The translations under genes and the position numbers were made by a program. DNA of 6,866 nucleotides from an uncultured Oscillospiraceae bacterium (lineage in GTDB: Bacteria; Bacillota; Clostridia; Oscillospirales; Oscillospiraceae), in contig CAPGBJ010000081.1 in assembly GCA_948616425.1 (NCBI GenBank), positions 1 through 6,866 of the forward strand, given 5' to 3'. The notes beneath the pieces are model-generated. The model was not told the origin of the DNA. It saw only the letters and a program-made list of their open reading frames with translations, and searched no databases. The stretch's first letter is position 1. The number at the start of each line of letters is the position of its first letter. Positions 1 through 5,742 of the stretch are shown here, piece by piece.

Positions 1-1088
1 TCCATGTTCAGGCCCAAGCCTAAGCAGATGACGCACAAAATGCCCAGCATCACCTTGCGGTTCAGACGGGGGAAACGGTGGAGGAGGGATTCGCCCACGG
101 CCTCGAACATGTTCTGCAGCGAGCTTACCCCGGCGAAAACCATAGCGGTGTACAGGATGACGGCAAACAGCCGGCCCAGTGGGATGTCCTGCAAAATATG
201 GGGCAGAGTGACAAAGAGTAGGGAGGGACCCGACCCCACGTCAAGCCCATAGGAGAAGCAGGCGGGGATGATCACCAGGGCGGCCACCAGGGCGGCGATG
301 GTGTCAAAGAGGGCGGTCTGTTTGGCCAGTGAGACCACATCCTCCTCCGGGGAGAGGTAAGCCCCGTAGACAATCATACCACTGCCCGTGATAGACAGGG
401 AGAAGAAAGCCTGGCCCATGGCCCAAATCCAAACCATCGGGTTCAGCAGGTCGGCCCAGCGGGGGGTGAACATATATTTATAGCCCTCGATGGCGCCCGG
501 CAGGAAGGCCACTCGGACGGCCAGAATCAGAAAGATCACAAAGAACAGGGGCATCATCACCTTATTGGATTTCTCAATGCTCTTGGCGCCCAGGAGGAGA
601 GTGAGCAGGGTGCCCACCACCACAATCACATGAAAGGGCACCACAGAGTAGTCCGACAGGGAGAAAGACTCAAACCAGGGGCCGGGGTCCACGCTCATCA
701 GCGACCCTCCCACCGAAGCGGCAAACGCCTTGAGCACATAGGCGATGATGACGGCGTAGCCCAAGGCGATGCACATGGAGCCGGCCAGAGGCAGCCAGCC
801 CAGCAGACCGCCGACCCTGCCCAGATTTTTGCTCCGGCTGGCCCAGGCCATCTCATAGGAACCTAAAGTTCCTGTGTGGGCCCTTCGGCCGGCGGCGTAC
901 TCAGCGGACAGGCCCACCGTGCCGAAGAGCATGATAAAAAATAGGTAGGCCAGCAAAAAGGCACCGCCTCCGTTGCTCCCCATTTTAGCCGGGAAACCCC
1001 ACACATTTGCCATCCCCACGGCGGACCCCACCGCTGACAGCACAAAACCCCAGCCACTGGTAAATTGGTGTCTTTTTTTGTCGCTCAT
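1..1088 (-). CDS. Sodium-dependent transporter, NSS/SNF family (3' end outside window)
   Basis: Secondary transporter of the neurotransmitter:sodium symporter family; bacterial members usually import amino acids or related small molecules with Na+. 362 codons are visible from the ATG at 1088, which has an AAAGGAGA Shine-Dalgarno 7 nt upstream. TM1 (about residues 13-34) carries the family signature GSAVGMANVWGFP, including the Asn used in Na1 binding in LeuT, followed by a glycine-rich NGGGAF stretch. TM2 ends in the AEYAAGR motif (63-68). TM6 (about 218-244) has the unwound-helix signature GQAFFSLSITGSG, and TM8 (about 308-333) has FAGVSS, matching the LeuT Na2 site with Ser in place of Thr354. 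About eight to nine of the usual 11-12 helices are present; the frame is open to the window edge, consistent with a normal gene cut by the window rather than a pseudogene. It is divergent from galE. The substrate cannot be read from sequence, and no link to sugar metabolism is evident. Confidence 0.93.
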   Translation of the reverse strand, partial: MSDKKRHQFTSGWGFVLSAVGSAVGMANVWGFPAKMGSNGGGAFLLAYLFFIMLFGTVGLSAEYAAGRRAHTGTLGSYEMAWASRSKNLGRVGGLLGWLPLAGSMCIALGYAVIIAYVLKAFAASVGGSLMSVDPGPWFESFSLSDYSVVPFHVIVVVGTLLTLLLGAKSIEKSNKVMMPLFFVIFLILAVRVAFLPGAIEGYKYMFTPRWADLLNPMVWIWAMGQAFFSLSITGSGMIVYGAYLSPEEDVVSLAKQTALFDTIAALVAALVIIPACFSYGLDVGSGPSLLFVTLPHILQDIPLGRLFAVILYTAMVFAGVSSLQNMFEAVGESLLHRFPRLNRKVMLGILCVICLGLGLNM

Positions 1089-1125
1089 AGCCGATCTCCT
1101 TTATATTTTTTCCACCTTAGTTTCT

Positions 1126-1144
1126 CAGGGATTGGAATTCCCTG
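1126..1144. promoter_or_regulatory. Inverted repeat at the transporter transcription start (possible operator)
   Basis: CAGGGATTGGAATTCCCTG has perfect 6-bp outer arms (CAGGGA / TCCCTG, 7-bp spacer) and, off-centre, an 8-bp palindrome GGAATTCC. It sits immediately downstream of the predicted minus-strand -10 box, where a repressor would block initiation, or where the RNA would begin with a hairpin. The octamer CAGGGATT recurs in direct orientation at 1198-1205, upstream of the same promoter. Function is inferred from position only. Confidence 0.35.
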
Positions 1145-1149
1145 CAAGC

Positions 1150-1178
1150 AGTATAATATAGAATAGACAAAAACGCAA
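1150..1178 (-). promoter_or_regulatory. Predicted sigma-70 promoter of the NSS transporter
   Basis: Read on the minus strand, a -10 box TATACT (1150-1155, five of six consensus bases) lies 17 bp from a weak -35 TTGCGT (1173-1178, three of six). Transcription would start near 1143, giving a leader of about 55 nt before the start codon. The weak -35 leaves this a prediction only. Confidence 0.45.
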
Positions 1179-1185
1179 TGAACAC

Positions 1186-1236
1186 TTCTGGTTTTTTCAG
1201 GGATTCTTATCGTTTCCTTCTCCCCGCCAACCAGAA
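1186..1236. repeat. Long-spaced inverted repeat TTCTGGTT / AACCAGAA
   Basis: Perfect 8-bp arms at 1186-1193 and 1229-1236 are separated by 35 bp. The repeat lies between the two divergent promoters, just upstream of the transporter -35. It could be a pair of regulator half-sites or chance in AT-rich DNA. Confidence 0.3.
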
Positions 1237-1312
1237 CAGATGCATTCCAAGTTCAGAAATATTTGTTTAGGACCGCCGTAACGTTGGGACTATAAAAAAT
1301 AAACCGATAAAG

Positions 1313-1323
1313 CGTACGATTTT
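1313..1323 (+). promoter_or_regulatory. CGTACGATTTT element upstream of galE promoter
   Basis: The 11-mer CGTACGATTTT is identical to 5598-5608 upstream of the binding-protein gene. It ends 47 bp before the galE -10 box; the other copy ends 45 bp before the second of two TATAAT boxes there. The similar geometry suggests a binding site for a shared activator, plausibly the PocR/AraC regulator encoded between the two units. Only one copy is seen here, against two at the other promoter. Confidence 0.35.
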
Positions 1324-1347
1324 ACAGATTATTGGTAAGATCGTCTC

Positions 1348-1376
1348 TTCCCAATTTGTTTTTCAAGGGATACAAT
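1348..1376 (+). promoter_or_regulatory. Predicted sigma-70 promoter of the galE operon
   Basis: -35 TTCCCA (1348-1353, four of six) and -10 TACAAT (1371-1376, five of six) are separated by exactly 17 bp. The predicted start is near 1383. The imperfect -35 fits a promoter that needs an activator. Confidence 0.5.
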
Positions 1377-1464
1377 AGAGGTACAAAATCCAGTCTTCCA
1401 GGACGTAACCCATCAGATCAATCCCCTAAAACACAACAAAATTTATAAAAGGAGCGGATTATTC

Positions 1465-2484
1465 ATGTCTATTCTTGTCTGCGGCGGCGCCGGCTATATC
1501 GGCAGCCATACCTGTGTGGAGCTTATCCAGGCGGGTTACGACATCATAGTGGTCGACAACCTGTACAACTCCAGCGAGGAGTCCCTCCGCCGGGTGGCGA
1601 AAATTACCGGGAAAGAGGTCCCTTTCATCAAGGCGGAGCTGTGCAGTGAGGACGAGGTAGAGGCCCTGTTTGCCCAACACCCCGACATAGACGCGGTGAT
1701 CCACTTCGCTGGTCTGAAAGCTGTGGGAGAGAGTGTGGCCAAACCCCTGGAGTACTACTCCAATAATTTGATCAGCACCCTGTATCTGCTCCAGGCCATG
1801 CGCCGCCACGGGGTGAAAAACTTTGTCTTCTCCTCCTCTGCCACGGTGTACGGCGACCCCGCTACCGTCCCCATCCGGGAGGACTTCCCCACGGGCGGCA
1901 CCACCAACCCCTATGGCACCTCCAAGCTGTTTCAGGAGCGCATTTTGTCCGACATCTGCGCGGCCGATCCCGAACTGAACGTGGCGCTGCTGCGGTACTT
2001 CAATCCCATCGGCGCCCACGAGAGCGGACTCATCGGGGAGGACCCCAACGGGATTCCCAACAATCTGGTCCCCTATATCGCCAAGGTGGCGGTGGGCCAG
2101 CTGGAGAAGGTCCATGTTTTCGGCAATGACTACAACACCCCTGATGGCACCGGTGTGCGGGACTATATCCATGTGGTAGACCTGGCCCGCGGCCATGTAG
2201 CCGCGCTGAAAAAGCTGGATACCAACTGCGGCCTGTTTGTCTGCAACCTGGGTACCGGCAAGGGATACAGCGTATTGGACGTGGTCCACGCCTATGAAAA
2301 GGCCTGTGGACACGAGCTGCCCTATGTGATTGATCCCCGCCGTCCCGGCGACATCGCCGCCTGTTACGCCGACCCTGCCAAAGCTCGGGATGAGTTGGGC
2401 TGGGAGGCCCAGCTGGGCATTGAGGAGATGTGTGCCTCTTCCTGGAAGTGGCAGTCGGGCAACCCCAACGGGTATAAGGGCTGA
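1465..2484 (+). CDS. galE: UDP-glucose/UDP-N-acetylglucosamine 4-epimerase GalE
   Basis: NAD-dependent short-chain dehydrogenase/reductase-type epimerase that interconverts UDP-galactose/UDP-glucose and, predicted here, UDP-GalNAc/UDP-GlcNAc; cytoplasmic. The 339 residues match the family length (E. coli 338). The Rossmann motif GGAGYIGSH is at 7-15 and the acidic residue D31 starts the DNLYNSS loop. The catalytic triad is S125 (SSSATVYG), Y150 and K154 (Y-x3-K in NPYGTSK). Substrate-binding motifs RYFNPIGAH (177-185) and VRDYIHVVDLA (231-241) are intact. At the gatekeeper position (E. coli Tyr299, human Cys307) this protein has C300 in DIAACYAD, the human-like small residue associated with N-acetylated substrates. 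An AAGGAG Shine-Dalgarno lies 10 nt before the ATG. It is the first gene of the operon with the nucleotidyltransferase and nahK, corresponding in role to lnpD of bifidobacteria. Confidence 0.96.
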   Translation: MSILVCGGAGYIGSHTCVELIQAGYDIIVVDNLYNSSEESLRRVAKITGKEVPFIKAELCSEDEVEALFAQHPDIDAVIHFAGLKAVGESVAKPLEYYSNNLISTLYLLQAMRRHGVKNFVFSSSATVYGDPATVPIREDFPTGGTTNPYGTSKLFQERILSDICAADPELNVALLRYFNPIGAHESGLIGEDPNGIPNNLVPYIAKVAVGQLEKVHVFGNDYNTPDGTGVRDYIHVVDLARGHVAALKKLDTNCGLFVCNLGTGKGYSVLDVVHAYEKACGHELPYVIDPRRPGDIAACYADPAKARDELGWEAQLGIEEMCASSWKWQSGNPNGYKG

Positions 2485-2535
2485 CACGAGCCCTACTTTG
2501 AGAGGGAGACATAAAAAATATTAAGGAGGATAACC

Positions 2536-3456
2536 ATGAACAAGCCTGTTTTAGTAATTATGGCGGCCGGTATGGGCAGCCGATACGGCGGCCTGAAGCA
2601 GCTGGACCCGGTGGGGAACCACGGCCAACTGATTATTGACTACTCCATCTATGACGCCCGCCGCGCGGGTTTTGAGACGGTGGTCTTTGTCATCAAGCCA
2701 GAGATTGAGGCGGACTTTAAAGCCGCCATTGGGGATCGGGTGTCCAAAGTGATGGCTGTGGAGTACGCCTACCAGCTGAAGGAAGATCTGCCCGAGGGGT
2801 ATGCTGTTCCTGCCGGCCGGACTAAGCCCTGGGGCACGGCCCATGCGGCCCTGGCCGCCCGGAAAATTGTGAACGGGCCCTTTGCCGTCATCAATGCCGA
2901 CGACTACTATGGCCCAGAGGCGTTTCAGGAGATTTACACCTATTTGTGCGACCACCCTGACGGGGAGCTGTATGAATATGCTATGGTGGGCTATCTGCTG
3001 AAGAACACCGTCACGGAAAACGGCACAGTGGCCCGGGGCGTATGTGAGGAGACCGCGGAGCACTATCTCAAACGGGTCACTGAGCGCACCAAAATTGAGA
3101 AGGGAGAGCCCCCCCGGTACACCGAGGACGACGGGCAGACCTGGACTGAGCTGGATGCGGACACAATTGTATCAATGAACATGTGGGGCTTTACCCGTAG
3201 TTTTCTGGACGAGGCGCTGGCGCGTTTCCCTGCCTTTTTAGACAAGACTTTGACCGAGAACCCAGAGAAGGGGGAGTACTTCTTGCCCACTGTAGTCAGC
3301 CAACTCATCGATGAGGGTAAGGCCCGGGTGAAGGTGCTGCGCAGTGAGGATAAGTGGTATGGCGTCACCTACCGGGAGGACAAGCCCACAGTGGTGGCCG
3401 CCATTGCCGAGAAGACAGCCGCGGGACTCTATCCCGACCGGCTTTGGGAGGTGTGA
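2536..3456 (+). CDS. Sugar-1-phosphate nucleotidyltransferase (putative HexNAc-1-phosphate uridylyltransferase)
   Basis: 306-residue GT-A-fold nucleotidyltransferase (NTP_transferase superfamily) that would join a sugar 1-phosphate to an NTP, releasing pyrophosphate. The nucleotide-binding loop AAGMGSRYGGLK is at 10-21 (the family's G-x-G-x-R...K pattern), a GTAHA segment is at 100-104, and the metal-binding acidic pair D122-D123 is in INADDYYG. SMNMWGF (213-219) and KWYGVTYREDKP (273-284) look like the substrate-side and second-metal segments. It lacks the left-handed beta-helix acetyltransferase domain of GlmU and differs from typical GalU. Its place between galE and nahK suggests UTP:GlcNAc/GalNAc-1-phosphate (or Gal/Glc-1-phosphate) uridylyltransferase activity, a role filled by lnpC in bifidobacteria; the exact substrate is inference. 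The start is clear: AAGGAGG at 2523-2529, 6 nt before the ATG. It lies 51 bp after galE, with no terminator seen between. Confidence 0.85.
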   Translation: MNKPVLVIMAAGMGSRYGGLKQLDPVGNHGQLIIDYSIYDARRAGFETVVFVIKPEIEADFKAAIGDRVSKVMAVEYAYQLKEDLPEGYAVPAGRTKPWGTAHAALAARKIVNGPFAVINADDYYGPEAFQEIYTYLCDHPDGELYEYAMVGYLLKNTVTENGTVARGVCEETAEHYLKRVTERTKIEKGEPPRYTEDDGQTWTELDADTIVSMNMWGFTRSFLDEALARFPAFLDKTLTENPEKGEYFLPTVVSQLIDEGKARVKVLRSEDKWYGVTYREDKPTVVAAIAEKTAAGLYPDRLWEV

Positions 3457-3459
3457 ACC

Positions 3460-4575
3460 ATGTCACAGGCAGAACAGACACTACAGGAGGTGCTGAACGC
3501 CTTTGACTTCGGCGCCCCTGTAGTGGGAGCGATCCGTTATGGCCAGGGACATATTAATGACACATTTGTGGTCCATACCCAGCCGGAGAATTGCTGCTGC
3601 CGCCGATTTATTCTCCAGCGGATGAGTGCCGCCGCCTTCAAACGGCCGGATCAGCTGATGGAAAATATCACCGGTGTTACCGAGTATCTGGGAAAACAGA
3701 TCCAGGCCCGGGGAGGCGACCGTGCCCGTGAGGCCATGGAGGTTATTCCGCCCAAGAACGGCCAGCCCTATTATACAGACAGCCAGGGGGGCGCCTGGCG
3801 GCTCTATCCCTTTGTGGAGGGAACTGTCTGTCACCAGGCGGCGGACACTCCAGAGCTCTTTGCCGCCTCTGGACGGGCCTTTGGACGGTTCCAGCAGCTT
3901 CTGAAAGACTACCCTGCCAACACCCTCTATGAGACCATCCCTCACTTCCACGACACCGAGGACCGTCTGAAAAAGTTTAAGGCCGCCGTGGAGGCGGATA
4001 AGCTTGGCCGGGCTAAGGACTGCAAGCCTGAGATTGACTTTGTACTCTCCCGGGAGAAGGACTGCTCTGTGGCCCTCCAGGCCATGCGGGATGGAAAACT
4101 TCCTCTCCGGGTCACCCATAACGACACCAAGTTGAATAATGTCCTCATGGATGAGGCGACGGGAGAGGGAATCTGCATCATCGACCTAGATACGGTGATG
4201 CCTGGTCTGGTTCTTTACGACTTCGGCGACTCTATCCGTTTTGGTGCCAACCACTCCGCCGAGGATGAGACCGATCTGTCCAAGGTCAATCTGGATGTGG
4301 ATCTGTTCGCCGCCTATACAGCTGCTTTTCTGGAGGGGACCGGAGGTTCTCTTACCGATGACGAGATTGCCTATCTGCCCTGGGGCGCCAAGCTGATGAC
4401 ACTGGAGTGCGGGATGCGCTTTCTCACCGACTATCTGGAAGGAGACACCTATTTCCATATCAGCCGGGAAGGACAGAACCTGGACCGTTGCCGCACACAG
4501 TTCAAGCTGGTGGCCGATATGGAGGCCCGCTGGCTAGAGTTGGAGTCCATTGTAAACCAGTACCGGAAAAAATAA
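3460..4575 (+). CDS. nahK: N-acetylhexosamine 1-kinase (NahK/LnpB)
   Basis: Anomeric kinase of the aminoglycoside-phosphotransferase fold, transferring phosphate from ATP to C1 of GlcNAc or GalNAc; cytoplasmic. The 371 residues closely follow the bifidobacterial NahK pattern (about 359 residues). The N-terminal lobe has YGQGHINDTF (27-36) and RFILQRM (49-55). GGAWRLYPFVEGTV is at 110-123 and TIPHFHDT at 159-166. The catalytic loop THNDTKLNNVLMD (219-231) has D222 as the likely base, and IIDLDTVMPG (240-249) supplies the metal ligand D242. YDFGDSIRFGA (253-263) and LECGMRFLTDYLEGD (315-329) are family-typical. The start codon is 3 nt after the upstream stop, and its Shine-Dalgarno GGGAGGTG (3446-3453) is inside the end of the previous gene, indicating translational coupling. 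An unusual run of three Cys (45-47) occurs in the N-lobe. The call rests on recalled similarity; fine specificity is not proven. Confidence 0.92.
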   Translation: MSQAEQTLQEVLNAFDFGAPVVGAIRYGQGHINDTFVVHTQPENCCCRRFILQRMSAAAFKRPDQLMENITGVTEYLGKQIQARGGDRAREAMEVIPPKNGQPYYTDSQGGAWRLYPFVEGTVCHQAADTPELFAASGRAFGRFQQLLKDYPANTLYETIPHFHDTEDRLKKFKAAVEADKLGRAKDCKPEIDFVLSREKDCSVALQAMRDGKLPLRVTHNDTKLNNVLMDEATGEGICIIDLDTVMPGLVLYDFGDSIRFGANHSAEDETDLSKVNLDVDLFAAYTAAFLEGTGGSLTDDEIAYLPWGAKLMTLECGMRFLTDYLEGDTYFHISREGQNLDRCRTQFKLVADMEARWLELESIVNQYRKK

Positions 4576-4591
4576 ACCACAGAATTTATGT

Positions 4592-4609
4592 CATGGGGGT
4601 ACCCCCATG
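4592..4609. repeat. Perfect 18-bp palindrome
   Basis: CATGGGGGTACCCCCATG is a perfect palindrome starting 17 nt after the nahK stop. One base separates it from a second, longer palindrome. No T-tract follows on either strand, so it is not a canonical intrinsic terminator. It may act as a DNA site, an mRNA 3'-end stabiliser, or a control element for the next gene. Confidence 0.75.
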
Positions 4610-4610
4610 T

Positions 4611-4638
4611 CCGCTCCGGCCCATATGGGCCGGAGCGG
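4611..4638. repeat. Perfect 28-bp GC-rich palindrome
   Basis: Every base from 4611 to 4638 pairs around a centre at CATATG (4622-4627); the arms begin CCGCTCCGGCC. In RNA it forms a stem of about 12 GC-rich pairs, extendable by wobble pairs at 4610/4639 and 4609/4640. There is no U-tract on either strand. It lies between nahK and the most plausible start of the regulator gene, where it could protect the nahK mRNA 3' end, attenuate read-through into the regulator, or bind a protein as DNA. Confidence 0.8.
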
Positions 4639-4671
4639 GTACACCTTACTATACATCAGGGGGTGGTAGGC

Positions 4672-5511
4672 CTGGATATTCTGTTTGATGAGGACCAGCT
4701 GTTGCAGCTGGTCACCAACCTCTATGTACTTACTGGGCTGACCGCCAATATCCTGGACCCCAAGGGGCGGGACATTCACCTGTTTGAAGACCATCCGCCC
4801 TTCTGCCGGGCCATCAATAGCCTGCCCGAGGGCCACCAGCGGTGTGTAAACTGCGACATGTGGAAGGTACGAAACTACACCTCGGACAAGGGGTTTCAGT
4901 TCTACCGTTGTCACGCCGGTATCTGCGAGGCGGTTATGCCCCTCTATGACAAAAAGAACCCTCTGGCCTATCTGATTTTCGGTTGCTATCTGGACAGCTC
5001 CCCTATGGAGGAACAGTGGGAGCGGACCCGCCCCCGTCTGGGGTGGTATCCCGGGGGACCGGACCAGCTGAAATCCGCCTTTTTTCAGTTTCGTCAGTAC
5101 TCCGATCAGGAGCTGAGGGCTTACGCCGAGACCCTGGAGGCCCTGTCGGCCTACATTCAGCTGAAAGGTATGATCCGGGCTACGGAACAGACCGACCTGC
5201 AAAAGCTGGAACTGTATTTGGACCAGCATTATATGGAAAAGCTGTCCCTGGCCTCCATCTCGAAAGAGATGCACATCGGGCGAACCAAGCTGTGTACCCT
5301 GGCTAAAGAGCTGTCCGGAGGACGTACGCTGTCCTATCTCATCGCCCAGCGCCGGATCAACGCCGCCAAGCGGCTGTTGGTGCAGAGCAGTCTGCCCATC
5401 TCCGCTGTGGCGGAGGCGGTAGGCATCAGTGACTACAACTATTTCTCCAAAGTCTTCCGTTCTATAACCGGTACCACGCCCAGCGCCTTCCGAAAACAAT
5501 TTCGGGGTTGA
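4672..5511 (+). CDS. AraC-family regulator with PocR-like sensory domain
   Basis: Cytoplasmic transcription factor. The first half (about 150 residues from LLQLVTNLYVLTGL) resembles the PocR ligand-binding domain (a PAS-like sensor): a helix, then TANILDPKGRDI, FCRAI, a Cys pair in CVNCD, and YRCHAGICEAV, giving six Cys in the domain. The last 100 residues are the AraC double helix-turn-helix, with LSLASISKEMHIGRTKL as the first HTH and ISAVAEAVGISDYNYFSKVF as the second, ending TGTTPSAFRKQF. The start is uncertain. The only upstream in-frame ATG (4588, giving 307 residues) has no Shine-Dalgarno and would translate both palindromes. AGGGGGTGG (4658-4666) is a good Shine-Dalgarno for the in-frame CTG at 4672; GTG 4663 and ATT 4678 are alternatives. 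It probably controls galE-nahK and the binding-protein gene; the ligand (a HexNAc sugar or disaccharide) is a guess. Confidence 0.85.
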   Translation: MDILFDEDQLLQLVTNLYVLTGLTANILDPKGRDIHLFEDHPPFCRAINSLPEGHQRCVNCDMWKVRNYTSDKGFQFYRCHAGICEAVMPLYDKKNPLAYLIFGCYLDSSPMEEQWERTRPRLGWYPGGPDQLKSAFFQFRQYSDQELRAYAETLEALSAYIQLKGMIRATEQTDLQKLELYLDQHYMEKLSLASISKEMHIGRTKLCTLAKELSGGRTLSYLIAQRRINAAKRLLVQSSLPISAVAEAVGISDYNYFSKVFRSITGTTPSAFRKQFRG

Positions 5512-5512
5512 C

Positions 5513-5567
5513 CAGCGCCAGGTCACAGCAATCGCCCCGATTGTCAGCTACCGGGCGCTGAATTTTT
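5513..5567 (+). terminator. Intrinsic terminator after the regulator gene
   Basis: An outer stem CAGCGCC (5513-5519) / GGCGCTG (5554-5560) is followed by AATTTTT (5561-5567). Inside it is a second hairpin, CAATCG (5529-5534), loop CCC, CGATTG (5538-5543). It begins 1 nt after the regulator stop codon and would end the upstream transcript, making the binding-protein gene a separate unit. The large internal loop makes the outer stem less certain. Confidence 0.65.
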
Positions 5568-5574
5568 GGGAAAG

Positions 5575-5607
5575 AAATCGTACGAACTTTCACTGTTCGT
5601 ACGATTT
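5575..5607. promoter_or_regulatory. Palindromic operator-like element with two TCGTACGA copies
   Basis: Perfect 12-bp arms (5575-5586 and 5596-5607) flank a 9-bp spacer. Each arm contains the self-palindromic octamer TCGTACGA (5578-5585 and 5597-5604), 19 bp apart, so it can also be read as a direct repeat, the usual layout for AraC-type proteins. The segment 5598-5608 is repeated upstream of the galE promoter. It lies upstream of the binding-protein -10 candidates, where an activator would bind. Arms flanked by A's and T's could also act as a weak second terminator. Confidence 0.55.
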
Positions 5608-5631
5608 TCCTATATTATGTACTTTTGGCTC

Positions 5632-5659
5632 TATAATTTACACAATGAACAAGTATAAT
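5632..5659 (+). promoter_or_regulatory. Candidate -10 boxes for the solute-binding protein gene
   Basis: Two perfect TATAAT hexamers occur at 5632-5637 and 5654-5659, 22 bp apart. Neither has a recognisable -35 at 16-18 bp, which fits activator-dependent initiation from the TCGTACGA element upstream. The second box is at nearly the same distance from the shared 11-mer as the galE -10 (45 versus 47 bp). Confidence 0.45.
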
Positions 5660-5663
5660 TAAA

Positions 5664-5700
5664 TTCACAAAGGCGCGTTTGTGAAATATCCCTACGCGCC
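5664..5700 (+). promoter_or_regulatory. Overlapping alternative hairpins in the solute-binding protein leader
   Basis: TTCACAAA (5664-5671) pairs perfectly with TTTGTGAA (5678-5685) across the loop GGCGCG. That loop plus one T, GGCGCGT (5672-5678), pairs perfectly with ACGCGCC (5694-5700). The two structures share bases and exclude each other in RNA. As DNA, TTCACAAA-N6-TTTGTGAA also looks like a dimeric-repressor operator overlapping the start site of the second -10 box. No U-tract follows. Confidence 0.45.
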
Positions 5701-5742
5701 ATATTTCTCAAAAGTTAAAATCAACAAAGAAGGAGAATGAAA

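Larger units (their letters stand above)
1089..1464. other. Divergent intergenic region, non-coding
   Basis: 376 bp of AT-rich sequence between the transporter and galE start codons. I see no convincing protein-coding frame and no RNA gene. It holds the two predicted divergent promoters, the CAGGGA inverted repeat (1126-1144), the TTCTGGTT inverted repeat (1186-1236), and the CGTACGATTTT element (1313-1323) that recurs upstream of the solute-binding protein gene. The galE leader from the predicted start near 1383 is about 80 nt and has no obvious riboswitch or attenuator. Confidence 0.7.

Noticed and set aside
1..1088. Possible membership of the NSS transporter in the HexNAc system
   Set aside because: It is divergently transcribed, its predicted promoter lacks the CGTACGATTTT element near it in proper orientation, and the family carries amino-acid-like substrates.
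1331..1355. ATTGG-N15-CCAAT inverted repeat overlapping the galE -35
   Set aside because: Arms are only 5 bp with a long spacer, and the internal AGA/TCT symmetry is off-centre; expected by chance in AT-rich DNA.
1459..2487. 342-codon open frame on the minus strand, almost exactly opposite galE
   Set aside because: galE is unmistakable on the plus strand. The antisense frame stays open because of the GC-rich third-position codon bias and shows no recognisable domain.
4592..4638. Tandem palindromes as an intrinsic terminator of the galE operon
   Set aside because: No T-tract follows either hairpin on either strand, so canonical Rho-independent termination is not supported.
4591..5526. 311-codon open frame on the minus strand opposite the AraC regulator
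   Set aside because: Shadow of the regulator gene, whose HTH motifs are clear on the plus strand; the antisense product resembles nothing I recognise.
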